A stretch of DNA of 10,106 nucleotides from Oceanospirillaceae bacterium (GTDB lineage Bacteria; Pseudomonadota; Gammaproteobacteria; Pseudomonadales; Balneatricaceae): contig DNNY01000040.1 in NCBI GenBank assembly GCA_003497765.1, positions 1-10,106 on the forward strand, given 5' to 3'. This document shows positions 1 to 7,859 of this stretch, piece after piece. The position numbers and the translations under genes are program-made. Positions within the stretch are counted from its first letter, which is position 1; every line of letters starts with the position of its first letter. The notes below the pieces were generated by a model. The model ran no database searches. It saw only the letters and a program-made list of their open reading frames with translations, and had not been told where the DNA came from.

Positions 1-7
1 TTATTGA

Positions 8-1915
8 TTCCGTTGTGCCCGAGGGGTGCGCACGACCACCATAGCCCGCATTCTCGCCCGCTGTTTAAACTGTGAGGAAGGAATAACATCGACTCCCTGT
101 GGTGTTTGCTCCAGTTGCCAAGAAATCAGTGAAGGCCGCTTTGTTGATCTAATTGAAGTGGATGCAGCTTCACGCACCAAAGTAGAAGATACGCGTGAAT
201 TGCTGGAAAATGTTCAGTATGCGCCGACTCGTGGTCGCTACAAGGTTTATCTAATCGACGAAGTGCATATGCTGTCCACCAGTAGCTTTAATGCCTTGCT
301 TAAAACCCTTGAAGAGCCACCTCCCCATGTTATCTTTCTACTAGCCACTACAGACCCTCAGAAATTGCCAATTACGGTTTTATCCCGTTGTTTGCAATTC
401 AATCTAAAGAATATGTCAGCTCAGCAGATTGCTGGGCATTTGCTGGACATTCTTAGTCAAGAGCAGATTGCCTGTGATGAGGCCGCAGTATGGCAATTAG
501 GTCGCGCGGCAAAAGGCAGTATGCGAGATGCTCTAAGCTTAACTGATCAAGCCATTGCCTATTGTGGTGGGGCGCTCACTGAAAGCACTGTTAATCAGAT
601 GTTGGGCAGTATCGATCAAGGGCGAGTAGTGGCTTTAGTGCAAGCGCTACAAGCTGGTGATGGTAAGGCTATTTTGGCAGAAATCGCTGACTTGGCAGAG
701 CAGGGGCAGGACTTTGTCTTGGCTCTAGAAGATTTATTATCTTTGTTACATCAGATTGCTGTTAGTCAGGTTGTAGCCGAGGCGCCAGTGGCCGTGCAGT
801 TTGACCAGCAGATTGTTCAAACCTTGGCCCAAACCATGTCTGCAGCGGATGTGCAATTGTTCTATCAAATGGGTAGTGTGGCTCATAAAGATTTGCCACT
901 GGCACCAGATATCCGCAATGGCTTTGAAATGGCCCTGCTGCGCATGCTGGCTTTTCGTCCGCAGCTGACTGCAGAACAAATGCAAACAGCTCCAACAATT
1001 GATAATTCTTCTTCTGCAACCACAGTTCCTGTTAAGCCTGCAACGTCCCCCAAGGTTGCAGTTGAGGTTGCTGAAACGTCAGGTGTGCAGTCCGAGTTAG
1101 AGCCTAAGCCTGAACCTGAACCTGAACCCGAGCCTGAGCCCGAAGCTAGTGCGGCACCAGAATCAGAGCTACAGTCTGGGGCTGCTCCTAAAGAGCCTGT
1201 TGAATCAACGCCGGTGCTTTCTGCAGAACCTTCTGCAGAGCTGTCTCAAGAAAGAATGCCAATTACTGAACAAGCTTCTGATAAAAATCCTGAACAAAGC
1301 TCGGAACAGATTGTTGGCCACGTTAATGTGGGTGACGAACAAGTTCCTGTAATGGCAGATATTGCACCTTGGGACGAAATTCCCTCTGGCTGGCAAGGCG
1401 AAACAGTGGCTGCTAGTCCAAAGCCAGTTACCGAGGTTGAAGATGAGCTAGCAGTAACACCAATCCAAAATGCAGAAGAGCCAACATTGGCACCTGCAAC
1501 AAACTGGACTTTAGCAGATCTTGATGAAAATAACTGGCCAACTATATTTCGCGATTTACAAACAGAAGGCTTAACGCACTCTATTGCAGCCAATATGGTG
1601 TTTTCAAAACGGGTTGGTACGCAACTAACATTTACCTTGGAAGAAGCCCAAAGTAGTATGCTTAATGCCACCCATCAAGGCCGTATCCGGCAGGCATTAG
1701 AAGCTATGTTTGGTTGTGATTTACAATTGGCAATTGATATTGGTCAGAACACAACAGAAACCCCTTTTGCCCAGCGTGAGCGGCGTCTCGCTGATCATCA
1801 GCAAGAGGCTGTGGAAGCCCTGCAAGGGGATCCATATGTTAAACAATTGGAGCAGACTTTTAATGGTCAATTAGACCTGTCTAGCGTTAAGCCAGTACAA
1901 AATTTTAAAGAATAG
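8..1915 (+). CDS. dnaX: DNA polymerase III subunit tau/gamma, 5'-truncated
   Basis: This is the clamp-loader ATPase of the replicative polymerase; the tau form also binds the polymerase core and the DnaB helicase. About the first 45 residues lie outside the window. Numbering from the GTG at base 26, the zinc cysteines are C16, C25, C28 and C31. Walker B is LIDEVH (76-81), sensor 1 is LLATTD (105-110), the SRC arginine-finger motif is at 120-122, and sensor 2 is GSMRD (164-168). An acidic, proline-rich linker covers roughly 320-480. A tau-type C-terminal domain starting near NNWPTIF (502) runs to the end, so the full tau form is encoded. The frame upstream meets TGA at 5-7, and the Walker A segment reads RGVRTTT where the family has RGVGKTT, so neither 8 nor 26 is the true start. 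No A-AAA-AAG frameshift heptamer was seen, so a gamma form cannot be predicted. Identity is very secure. Confidence 0.96.
   Translation, partial: FRCARGVRTTTIARILARCLNCEEGITSTPCGVCSSCQEISEGRFVDLIEVDAASRTKVEDTRELLENVQYAPTRGRYKVYLIDEVHMLSTSSFNALLKTLEEPPPHVIFLLATTDPQKLPITVLSRCLQFNLKNMSAQQIAGHLLDILSQEQIACDEAAVWQLGRAAKGSMRDALSLTDQAIAYCGGALTESTVNQMLGSIDQGRVVALVQALQAGDGKAILAEIADLAEQGQDFVLALEDLLSLLHQIAVSQVVAEAPVAVQFDQQIVQTLAQTMSAADVQLFYQMGSVAHKDLPLAPDIRNGFEMALLRMLAFRPQLTAEQMQTAPTIDNSSSATTVPVKPATSPKVAVEVAETSGVQSELEPKPEPEPEPEPEPEASAAPESELQSGAAPKEPVESTPVLSAEPSAELSQERMPITEQASDKNPEQSSEQIVGHVNVGDEQVPVMADIAPWDEIPSGWQGETVAASPKPVTEVEDELAVTPIQNAEEPTLAPATNWTLADLDENNWPTIFRDLQTEGLTHSIAANMVFSKRVGTQLTFTLEEAQSSMLNATHQGRIRQALEAMFGCDLQLAIDIGQNTTETPFAQRERRLADHQQEAVEALQGDPYVKQLEQTFNGQLDLSSVKPVQNFKE
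1100..1144 (+). repeat. Glu-Pro dipeptide repeat in the DnaX linker
   Basis: Codons alternate GAG/GAA and CCT/CCC and encode E-P-K-P followed by six E-P units. At DNA level this is an imperfect hexanucleotide repeat (gaacct and variants). It falls in the disordered linker between the clamp-loader core and the tau C-terminal domain, where length variation is usually tolerated. Copy number may vary between strains by slippage in 6-bp steps, which keeps the frame. Confidence 0.85.
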
Positions 1916-1958
1916 ATATCCTGTATTAATTAATTCCTCAATTAACTAGAGAAAAATT

Positions 1959-2285
1959 ATGTTGAAAGGTGGTATGGGCAACTTGATGAAGCAAGCCCAA
2001 AAAATGCAAGAACAAATGCAAGAAGCTCAACAAAAACTAGCTGAAGCAGAAACCACGGGTAGTGCTGGTGCTGGTCTGGTGCAAATCGTTATGAATGGTC
2101 GCCATGATGTTAAACGTGTCAGCATTGATGACAGCCTTATGACAGAAGATAAAGAAATGCTGGAAGATTTGTTGGCAGCGGCTGTTAATGATGCAGTACG
2201 AAAAATTGAATCCGCACAACAAGCAAGTATGTCGGATATGACGGCTGGGATGGGTATACCTCCTGGCTTTAAAATGCCTTTCTAA
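1959..2285 (+). CDS. ybaB: YbaB/EbfC family nucleoid-associated protein
   Basis: The product is a small dimeric DNA-binding protein, and in many bacteria its gene lies between dnaX and recR. The 108 residues match the usual length (about 109 in E. coli). It starts [20 protein letters not shown], a Met/Gln-rich amphipathic helix. The core contains the family pattern [17 protein letters not shown], and a second long helix runs from [10 protein letters not shown] to VRKIESAQ. The ATG follows a weak AGAG-type ribosome site and lies 43 bp after dnaX, so it is probably cotranscribed. Family members bind DNA with little sequence specificity and affect nucleoid organisation. The exact role here is inferred from the family only. 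Confidence 0.96.
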   Translation: MLKGGMGNLMKQAQKMQEQMQEAQQKLAEAETTGSAGAGLVQIVMNGRHDVKRVSIDDSLMTEDKEMLEDLLAAAVNDAVRKIESAQQASMSDMTAGMGIPPGFKMPF

Positions 2286-2301
2286 ACTAGCCATATAAAT
2301 T

Positions 2302-2922
2302 ATGTCATTTAGCCCGCTAATAGATGAACTCATTGAGTCTCTCCGCTGTCTGCCTGGAGTGGGACGCAAATCTGCTCAGCGCATGGCCCTTCAACTGCTT
2401 GAGCGTGATCGCCAAGGTGCCAGCAATTTAGCCCAAAGTTTATTGGCTGCTGTAGAGCATGTTGGTCGCTGTAAGATGTGTCGGAATCATAGTGAAGCAG
2501 AGATATGTCCAATCTGTTCTAGTCCTCGTCGCGATGCTCATAAATTGTGTATTGTAGAAACCCCAGCCGATGTTTTGGCTGTTGACCAGTCAACTGGCTA
2601 CAATGGCTTGTATTTTGTGTTGATGGGGCATCTGTCCCCCTTAGACGGTATCGGTCCAGAAGCCTTGGGCCTACCCGATTTATTTGCACGGATACATAAC
2701 GCAAACACAGATATTGCTGTGCAAGAAGTGATAATAGCCACTAATCCAACCGTTGAAGGTGAGGCCACAGCACATTTTATCCATGAACATATTAAATCTT
2801 TACCCAACAGTGAGGCTATTGCCGTAACTCGCATAGCCCATGGAGTGCCCATTGGTGGGGAACTTGAATATGTGGATAGTGGGACCTTAGCTCATGCCTT
2901 TGCTGGACGCAAAGCATGGTAG
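2302..2922 (+). CDS. recR: Recombination mediator protein RecR
   Basis: RecR acts with RecO (and RecF) to load RecA onto SSB-coated single-stranded DNA at gaps. The 206 residues are close to the family length of about 200. In order, there is an N-terminal helix-hairpin-helix ([15 protein letters not shown], about 15-29) and a four-cysteine zinc finger (C57, C60, C69, C72). A Toprim domain starts at [16 protein letters not shown] (about 82-97), and the C-terminal part contains [13 protein letters not shown] and [16 protein letters not shown], both typical of RecR. The start lies 16 bp after ybaB and has no clear Shine-Dalgarno sequence, so translation may depend on coupling to ybaB. The stop overlaps the rnd start. 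All expected motifs are intact. Confidence 0.97.
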   Translation: MSFSPLIDELIESLRCLPGVGRKSAQRMALQLLERDRQGASNLAQSLLAAVEHVGRCKMCRNHSEAEICPICSSPRRDAHKLCIVETPADVLAVDQSTGYNGLYFVLMGHLSPLDGIGPEALGLPDLFARIHNANTDIAVQEVIIATNPTVEGEATAHFIHEHIKSLPNSEAIAVTRIAHGVPIGGELEYVDSGTLAHAFAGRKAW

Positions 2923-4055
2923 TTGCCTCTACAGCGTATATATATGTAGATACCAATGCCGATCTTATAAGTGCCTGTGAGTATCTTTATCAGGCTAGTC
3001 AGGTAGCACTGGACACTGAATTTATGCGCGTCGACACTTTTTATCCAAAAGTCGGCCTCGTGCAACTATCCGATGGGGATCGTACTTATTTAATTGACCC
3101 TCTAAATATTGATGACTGGCAACCACTGAAAAGCTTACTGATCAGCCCACAGACAGTGAAAGTGCTGCATGCTTGTGCGGAGGATCTGGAAGTGTTTCGT
3201 CACTGGCTTGGCTTAATTCCCTCGCCTATTATGGATACCCAAGTGGCTGCAGCTTTTGTGGGTCATGGTTTGTCCATAGGTTTGCAAAATATGGTCAGCA
3301 CCCTCTTGGATATTGAGTTGGAAAAAGGGGAGACGCGGTCTGATTGGCTACAGCGTCCTTTAACCAATTCCCAGTGCCACTATGCAGCTTTAGACGTATC
3401 ATTGCTTTTACAATGCTTTAGCCGTTTAACAGAGCAATTAGAAGCACAGGCTAAGTGGCACTGGTTTAAGGCTGATATGCAGGCTTTGGCTATTGCCAAA
3501 CCACCCCTTGACCCAGCAAAAAGTTATGTAAGTATAAAGCAGGCTTGGCGCTTGCAAGGGGTCGAATTATTGCGCTTACAAAAATTAGCCGGGTGGCGTG
3601 AACTCCAGGCTAGAGAGCTTGATATACCCCGTGCTTTTATTTTAAAAGATAGCAGCTTATTGGATATAGCCAAGCGTAATCCGCAAAAGTTACATAGCTT
3701 GGCTTCTATTCAGGATATACGGCCCAGTAATCTGCGCCGCTATGGCAAGGCCGTTCTGGAAATCTTAGATCAGGCAAATGAGATCTTTACTGAGGATAAG
3801 CAAGGTGTTCCAGCTTCTTTACCATTGCCACTTAGTAAAGTTGAACAAAAAAGTCTTAAAAAACTGCAGTCTTGTATTAATACTTTGGCTCAAGAGCACG
3901 ACCTAATTCCGCAACTATTAGTGCGTAAAAAAGAACTTTTAGAATTATTTGAATATCATCGTCAATCACAGGCATTTATACTGCCCAAACTATGGCAAGG
4001 TTGGCGCGCTGAGCTATTGCAACAACCAGTGCAAGACCTATTTAATCAAATTTAG
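2916..4055 (+). CDS. rnd: Ribonuclease D
   Basis: RNase D is a 3'-to-5' exoribonuclease that trims tRNA and other small stable RNA precursors in the cytoplasm. The 379 residues compare with about 375 in E. coli. The DEDDy catalytic set is present: D33 and E35 in ALDTEF, D90 in [10 protein letters not shown], and Y156 with D160 in CHYAALD. An HRDC domain follows at about 215-290 ([16 protein letters not shown] to [12 protein letters not shown]), and a less conserved second HRDC-like segment fills the C-terminus. The ATG at 2916 overlaps the end of recR by 7 bp, which implies translational coupling. No closer start is needed, because the DEDD domain begins soon after. The chosen symbol is well supported. 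Confidence 0.95.
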   Translation: MVVASTAYIYVDTNADLISACEYLYQASQVALDTEFMRVDTFYPKVGLVQLSDGDRTYLIDPLNIDDWQPLKSLLISPQTVKVLHACAEDLEVFRHWLGLIPSPIMDTQVAAAFVGHGLSIGLQNMVSTLLDIELEKGETRSDWLQRPLTNSQCHYAALDVSLLLQCFSRLTEQLEAQAKWHWFKADMQALAIAKPPLDPAKSYVSIKQAWRLQGVELLRLQKLAGWRELQARELDIPRAFILKDSSLLDIAKRNPQKLHSLASIQDIRPSNLRRYGKAVLEILDQANEIFTEDKQGVPASLPLPLSKVEQKSLKKLQSCINTLAQEHDLIPQLLVRKKELLELFEYHRQSQAFILPKLWQGWRAELLQQPVQDLFNQI

Positions 4056-4061
4056 AGGTGG
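4054..4061 (+). promoter_or_regulatory. Ribosome binding site deciding the ycgL start
   Basis: AGAGGTGG lies just before ATG 4064 and overlaps the rnd stop codon. It would overlap the alternative GTG at 4058, so it favours the ATG. The spacing from GAGGT to the ATG is short (4 bases), which lowers certainty a little. Confidence 0.6.
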
Positions 4062-4063
4062 CC

Positions 4064-4360
4064 ATGAGCCAAGAAAAATTAATTTGCTCTATTTATCGCA
4101 GTAGCAAAAAAGATGAAATGTATTTATATGTGGCTAAAACTAAGGGTCTAAGTGAAGTTCCTGAAAGCCTAATGCAGATTTTTGGCAAAGCCCAGCACAT
4201 TATGGATATGTTGCTAACCCCAGAGAAAAAACTGGCGCGGGCCGATGCGGGAGAAATACTTAATACCATCGCTGACAAAGGCTACTACTTACAAATGCCA
4301 CCCACCCGTGATGAGTATTTGTTAGATCTTTATAAAGCACCAGTTAACCCGACCTATTAA
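4064..4360 (+). CDS. ycgL: YcgL domain-containing protein
   Basis: This is a small cytosolic protein of the YcgL family (UPF0745), whose biochemical function is not established. The ATG start gives 98 residues; GTG 4058 would add two. The recognisable parts are the N-terminal strand and turn CSIYRSSKKDEMYLYV, then VPESLMQIFG, the middle segment KKLARADAGEILN, and the C-terminal GYYLQMPP. All of these match the E. coli YcgL pattern. It lies 8 bp after rnd and 16 bp before ycgN, the same neighbours as in Pseudomonas as I recall, so it is probably in the same transcript. A link to RNA metabolism is suggested only by its position next to rnd. Confidence 0.9.
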   Translation: MSQEKLICSIYRSSKKDEMYLYVAKTKGLSEVPESLMQIFGKAQHIMDMLLTPEKKLARADAGEILNTIADKGYYLQMPPTRDEYLLDLYKAPVNPTY

Positions 4361-4376
4361 ATGAGTTGTGCAAGCA

Positions 4377-4823
4377 ATGAATAAGTTCTGGCTTAACACC
4401 GCCGTTGAAGATATGACCGACCAGCAATGGGAGTCACTTTGTGATGGCTGTGGTAAATGTTGCTTGCAAAAAATCATTGATGACGAAGCGCCATTGATAT
4501 ACCACACCAGTGTTGCATGTGAGTATTTGGATCTTAAGACTTGTCGTTGTCAGGTGTATGAACAGCGGCAGGAAAAAGTGCCAGATTGCACTAAAGTTTC
4601 AGCGGCTAATGTGGCCGACTTTGATTGGTTGCCAGAAACTTGTGGCTATAGATTAGTAGCTGCAGGACAAGATTTGCCAGCTTGGCATCCCTTACAAAGT
4701 GGCGATGCAAAAAGTCCCATTAAGGCAGGGATGACAGTTAAAAAGTGGGCCATATCAGAACGTAAAGTATCACCAGACCGCTGGGGTGAGTATATTATAG
4801 AGATCCACCAACTGGATGAATAA
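4377..4823 (+). CDS. ycgN: YcgN family cysteine-cluster protein (UPF0260)
   Basis: The product is a cysteine-rich protein related to the CxxCxxCC (YkgJ-like) proteins, which are thought to bind a metal or cluster; no reaction is established. With ATG 4377 it has 148 residues, about the E. coli YcgN length. The signature is CDGCGKCC (C22, C25, C28, C29), followed by C48, C56, C58, C71 and C89. The stretch DLPAWHPLQSG is typical of the family. GTG 4368 is an alternative start that adds three residues; the ATG was preferred for its codon, since neither start has a strong ribosome site. It probably shares the rnd-ycgL transcript. Its last bases overlap a possible 37-aa ORF. Confidence 0.9.
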   Translation: MNKFWLNTAVEDMTDQQWESLCDGCGKCCLQKIIDDEAPLIYHTSVACEYLDLKTCRCQVYEQRQEKVPDCTKVSAANVADFDWLPETCGYRLVAAGQDLPAWHPLQSGDAKSPIKAGMTVKKWAISERKVSPDRWGEYIIEIHQLDE

Positions 4824-4929
4824 AAAAGTATGGCTATTGCACTCCTATAGTCATAGTTATTGTATGCAATTTTTGTTAAGGTTAGATCAGACTAACAACA
4901 ATCAGGATCAATTACTCGACATTAGTTAA
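4816..4929 (+). CDS. Possible 37-aa small ORF, unrecognised
   Basis: An ATG inside the last codons of ycgN (8-bp overlap, ATGAATAA) opens a 38-codon frame ending in TAA at 4927-4929. The product starts MNKKVWLLHSYSHSYC and ends with a Gln/Asn/Asp-rich tail. I do not recognise it. The overlap with ycgN would suit translational coupling, but there is no good Shine-Dalgarno sequence, and an open frame this short can easily occur by chance. It could also be a remnant of a longer gene. An inner ATG at 4864 would give 21 residues. Confidence 0.2.
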   Translation: MNKKVWLLHSYSHSYCMQFLLRLDQTNNNQDQLLDIS

Positions 4930-4944
4930 TCGCTTTATTGGTGT

Positions 4945-4973
4945 TTGGAACTGGTTTGCACATAGACCAAAAT
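4945..4973 (+). promoter_or_regulatory. Weak candidate sigma70 promoter for the vWA gene
   Basis: TTGGAA and CAAAAT each match four of six consensus bases, with ideal 17-base spacing. The second inverted repeat (4972-4987) would overlap the -10 box and the start region, where a repressor could act. This is a by-eye match only. Confidence 0.25.
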
Positions 4974-5032
4974 GTCTGCTTAGACATACTCATTCAAATA
5001 CCCCCAAGCTACTGTTAGAAGATCATTAGCTC

Positions 5033-5037
5033 GGGGA
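5033..5037 (+). promoter_or_regulatory. Ribosome binding site for the vWA gene
   Basis: GGGGA lies 5 bases before ATG 5043. It supports this start over the in-frame ATG at 5079, which has only GGA about 9 bases upstream, although 5079 would give a more typical signal peptide. Confidence 0.5.
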
Positions 5038-5042
5038 AAAGC

Positions 5043-7079
5043 ATGTCCGATGTCAGTAATCAATTGGACATAAAGATCATGACAATTTTTTCGCGACTAA
5101 GCTCATTGAATATATTGCTTTCCTCCTTTGTAATTTACCTGCTTTTGTTCGCCTATCTATTGCTCAACGCCAACCAAGTTATTGCGCAAACAGACAATAC
5201 TAATCAACAACTTGATAATCAAATAGATATCCGCATTCTGGTCGATGTCTCAGGTAGTATGAAACAAACCGACCCCTTAAATCTACGTGTCCCAGCCCTG
5301 CAAGTATTAACGCAACTACTACCCGAACAAGCGCAAGCTGGGGTTTGGGAGTTTGCTGACGATGCTAATCTAGTCGTGCCCCATGGCCCAATTGATGATC
5401 AATGGCGTGAGTTAGCTTTGGCAGCGGCACAAAATATTCGCTCTGATGGACAGTACACCGATATTGGTGGGGCCTTGCAAGCCGCCGCTTTTGGCCAACA
5501 AGCTACTGATAGTAAGCGTAAATTGCATGTCATTTTATTAACCGACGGCATGGTTGATATTGCGAAAAACGAAGTGGTGAATATTCGTGCTCGCAATGAT
5601 CTTTTACAGCATATTACTCAACAATACGTAGAAGCTGGGGCGTTAGTCCATGCTATAGGTTTATCCTACGCGGCTGATGAAAAGACCCTTAGTGATATTG
5701 CCAGAAGGACCGATGGCCTGTTTGCTGTGGCGGAAAATGCTAATCAATTACTAGATATCTTTTTACGTGCATTGGATAACAGTGTGCTGACCCAGCAGGC
5801 ACCCGTATCTGAAGATAGACAGTCTTTTGTAGTCAATAGTGACGTCGAAAGCATTACTGTTGTGGTAGAAAAGAAGGGTAGTCAGGAGGTTGCTTTACAA
5901 AGCCCAGATGGTGAGGTTATCAGTGCTACGGAAGCTAGTCAGGAAATTGATTGGCAAGAGTCTAGTACTCATGATGTGGTAAAAGTGCAAGAACCAGAAC
6001 GAGGTACTTGGGCCGTCACATCTGCCGAAGCTGAAGTGACTAGGGTGAATGTTAAGGGTCAGCTCAATATGGATTTGCGCTTACCCAGTACCAATATTTA
6101 TTTAGGTCAGTCCACCTCCTTAGAAGTAATATTGGCTGATGCACAGGGGCCACTAAAAGATCCAGCATTACTATCCGAGTTCAGTTTGCAGCTTAGTCTT
6201 GAGAATGAACAACAACAGTTGCAATGGGAGCAGTTAGTTGCTGTTACAACTGCTGCTACAAAGATTGCTATGCCTGCTCAGCAAGAATTGGGATTATATC
6301 GTCTGCGTTCCCGCTTGCTACATCCCGAAATGGCCCAAGAAGTAGAGCGCAGTTTGCGTGTTCATCCACCTGTAGAATACACAATAACCCAACAGCAAAT
6401 GGCAGAGGTATTGCAATACGAAGTATCGGTAATACCATTGTTTAAGCAATTAGATTTAGATGCCAGCTATGTAACTGTCACTGGACAAGATGCCGCAGGT
6501 AATAGATGGCAAAAATCCATTGGTCTAAAAGTTGATAAATGGCAGGGGAGTTGGCAAGAGGAGGAGCCTCTCCAATCCCTATCACTAAATCTGCAAGGGG
6601 TGACTTTACAAGGTGAACCTGTTTCTTACACCGTGCCAATGGCGGAAATAAGTATATTAACCCCTACACAAGTGGCACAGCAGCAACAAGCTCAGTCTGT
6701 TGCCGTGGAAGACTTGCCAGAGGCTCAGGTTATTGAAGTCAATACTGGATCAGCCACTGCCACTGAGGCAGCCCCTGTTGCGATAAGTGAAGAAAAGCCT
6801 ACGCAAGCGATGCAGGCTTTAATGGATGAGCCAGCGGTAGATCAAGTTGATGCTGTTGACACAACTGTAAGTGATTTACAGGCGCCCACTGCTTCGGTGC
6901 CTGATGTGACTGATGTGACAATAGAAGTGCAGCCAGCCAAATCAGAAATAGATAATCGTATTGCCCTATTGGGAATTCTGTTGTTAATACTGGTCGTGAG
7001 TATGATCTGGTACCGTATAAAGCGTTCAGTGCAAAAGCCAGATAGCACCGCACCAGATGAACACGAACCCCAAGTATAG
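5043..7079 (+). CDS. Exported von Willebrand factor A domain protein with C-terminal membrane anchor
   Basis: The function is unknown; the vWA domain suggests metal-dependent protein binding in the periplasm. The 678 residues begin with a signal-like hydrophobic segment (about 24-45) and a possible cleavage site after VIA (46-48). The vWA domain (about 61-245) has a complete MIDAS: DVSGS (D68, S70, S72), T139 in YTDIGG and D168 in LLTDG. After it comes a beta-rich region with QSPDGEV and EPERGTWAV, resembling the Ig-like segments that follow vWA in other secreted proteins, and further beta-rich sequence to about 540. An acidic, Gln/Ala/Val-rich linker (about 541-637) leads to one membrane helix (about 638-657, [17 protein letters not shown]) and a 21-residue basic-then-acidic tail. 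It may belong to the gammaproteobacterial TIGR03503 family; this is from memory and unchecked. It is 8 bp from the amidotransferase gene. Confidence 0.88.
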   Translation: MSDVSNQLDIKIMTIFSRLSSLNILLSSFVIYLLLFAYLLLNANQVIAQTDNTNQQLDNQIDIRILVDVSGSMKQTDPLNLRVPALQVLTQLLPEQAQAGVWEFADDANLVVPHGPIDDQWRELALAAAQNIRSDGQYTDIGGALQAAAFGQQATDSKRKLHVILLTDGMVDIAKNEVVNIRARNDLLQHITQQYVEAGALVHAIGLSYAADEKTLSDIARRTDGLFAVAENANQLLDIFLRALDNSVLTQQAPVSEDRQSFVVNSDVESITVVVEKKGSQEVALQSPDGEVISATEASQEIDWQESSTHDVVKVQEPERGTWAVTSAEAEVTRVNVKGQLNMDLRLPSTNIYLGQSTSLEVILADAQGPLKDPALLSEFSLQLSLENEQQQLQWEQLVAVTTAATKIAMPAQQELGLYRLRSRLLHPEMAQEVERSLRVHPPVEYTITQQQMAEVLQYEVSVIPLFKQLDLDASYVTVTGQDAAGNRWQKSIGLKVDKWQGSWQEEEPLQSLSLNLQGVTLQGEPVSYTVPMAEISILTPTQVAQQQQAQSVAVEDLPEAQVIEVNTGSATATEAAPVAISEEKPTQAMQALMDEPAVDQVDAVDTTVSDLQAPTASVPDVTDVTIEVQPAKSEIDNRIALLGILLLILVVSMIWYRIKRSVQKPDSTAPDEHEPQV

Positions 7080-7087
7080 GTCTTACT

Positions 7088-7855
7088 ATGTGTGAACTAA
7101 TGGGTATGAGTGCCAACGTACCTACGGATATCTGTTTTAGCTTTACTGGTTTGATGCAACGTGGCGGGGGAGTTGGCCCACACGCTGATGGTTGGGGGAT
7201 CACCTTTTATGTTGGCAAAGGCGCTCGTTCTTTCCATGACCCCCAACCAAGTGTTGACTCTCAAGTTGCTCAGTTAGTACAACGACATGCTATGAAGTCA
7301 CATGTGGTTATTAGTCATATTCGTCAGGCTAATATGGGCGCTGTGTCTCTAGAAAATACCCATCCTTTTCAGCGTGAATTATGGGGACGTCATTGGACCT
7401 TTGCCCATAATGGGCAAATTAAAAACTATGAGCACCTGACTTTGCAGCAATACTTACCCGTAGGCAATACAGATAGTGAATATCTATTTTGTTGGTTACT
7501 GGGTGAATTACGTAGTGCCTTTCCTAAACCACCTTCCGACCCGTGGCCAGTGAGGTTGTTTTTGCAGCAGCGTATGGACTACCTGCATAGTTTAGGAGTG
7601 GCGAATATACTTTTATCCGACGGTGAGCATCTATATTGCTACTGTTCCACTAAACTTAGCTGGATTACCCGCCGTGCCCCCTTTGGTGAGGCCTGCTTAA
7701 AGGATGCCGATATGCAGGTAGATTTTGGTACGCAAACGACTCCAAACGATGTGGTCACGGTGGTAGCTACAGAGCCACTTACCGATAATGAAGATTGGCA
7801 TACAATGCAGCCTGGCAGTCTCTTAGTACTTAGGGATGGCAAGGTGGTTGAATAA
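7088..7855 (+). CDS. yafJ: Class II glutamine amidotransferase, YafJ-like
   Basis: This is an N-terminal-nucleophile glutaminase of the class II amidotransferase fold. It has no synthase domain, so its in vivo acceptor is unknown. The 255 residues equal E. coli YafJ in length as I recall it, and the start [20 protein letters not shown] is nearly the same. Removal of Met would expose the nucleophile Cys2. Other active-site elements are R79 in HIRQAN, N108-G109 in AHNGQ, and D129 in [22 protein letters not shown] (25-38) is a further family motif. The related proteins EgtC and Dug3 act on gamma-glutamyl compounds, which is a possible but unproven role. The start follows the vWA stop by 8 bp, with a short AGG ribosome site, so the two genes are likely cotranscribed. 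Confidence 0.93.
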   Translation: MCELMGMSANVPTDICFSFTGLMQRGGGVGPHADGWGITFYVGKGARSFHDPQPSVDSQVAQLVQRHAMKSHVVISHIRQANMGAVSLENTHPFQRELWGRHWTFAHNGQIKNYEHLTLQQYLPVGNTDSEYLFCWLLGELRSAFPKPPSDPWPVRLFLQQRMDYLHSLGVANILLSDGEHLYCYCSTKLSWITRRAPFGEACLKDADMQVDFGTQTTPNDVVTVVATEPLTDNEDWHTMQPGSLLVLRDGKVVE

Positions 7856-7859
7856 AAAA

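Larger units (their letters stand above)
4824..5042. other. Intergenic region upstream of the vWA gene
   Basis: This 219-bp gap is the longest in the window and separates the housekeeping block from the vWA/amidotransferase pair. Besides the possible small ORF in its first half, it has two short inverted repeats: GTTAG-N6-CTAAC at 4881-4896 and ATGTCT-GCTT-AGACAT at 4972-4987. The best sigma70-like match I see is TTGGAA (4945-4950), 17 bases, then CAAAAT (4968-4973), which is weak. There is no GC-rich hairpin with a T-run, so no terminator can be called after ycgN. Confidence 0.5.

Noticed and set aside
1246..1671. 141-codon open frame on the minus strand inside dnaX
   Set aside because: It lies opposite a well-supported conserved gene and its translation shows no recognisable domain. 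It is a shadow frame.
1927..1948. A/T-only inverted repeat between dnaX and ybaB
   Set aside because: The arms TTAATT/AATTAA around CCTC extend to 9 positions with one mismatch, but contain no G-C pair and have no U-run. An all-A/T match in an AT-rich spacer is expected by chance.
4361..4384. Seven-codon ORF directly after the ycgL stop
   Set aside because: ATG abuts the ycgL TAA and the frame ends inside ycgN. It is too short, without a ribosome site, and likely chance.
4821..4860. Terminator after ycgN
   Set aside because: The only pairing seen is CTAT/ATAG around four bases, with no T-run following, too weak for an intrinsic terminator.
4945..4961. Sigma54-like promoter TTGGAACTGGTTTGCA
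   Set aside because: The GG and GC elements are separated by 9 bases rather than the required 10, and the first box lacks the usual CAC. It was not called.
6799..7203. 134-codon minus-strand frame across the vWA/yafJ junction
   Set aside because: It overlaps two genes with clear domain evidence, and its product looks like random, Pro- and His-rich sequence.
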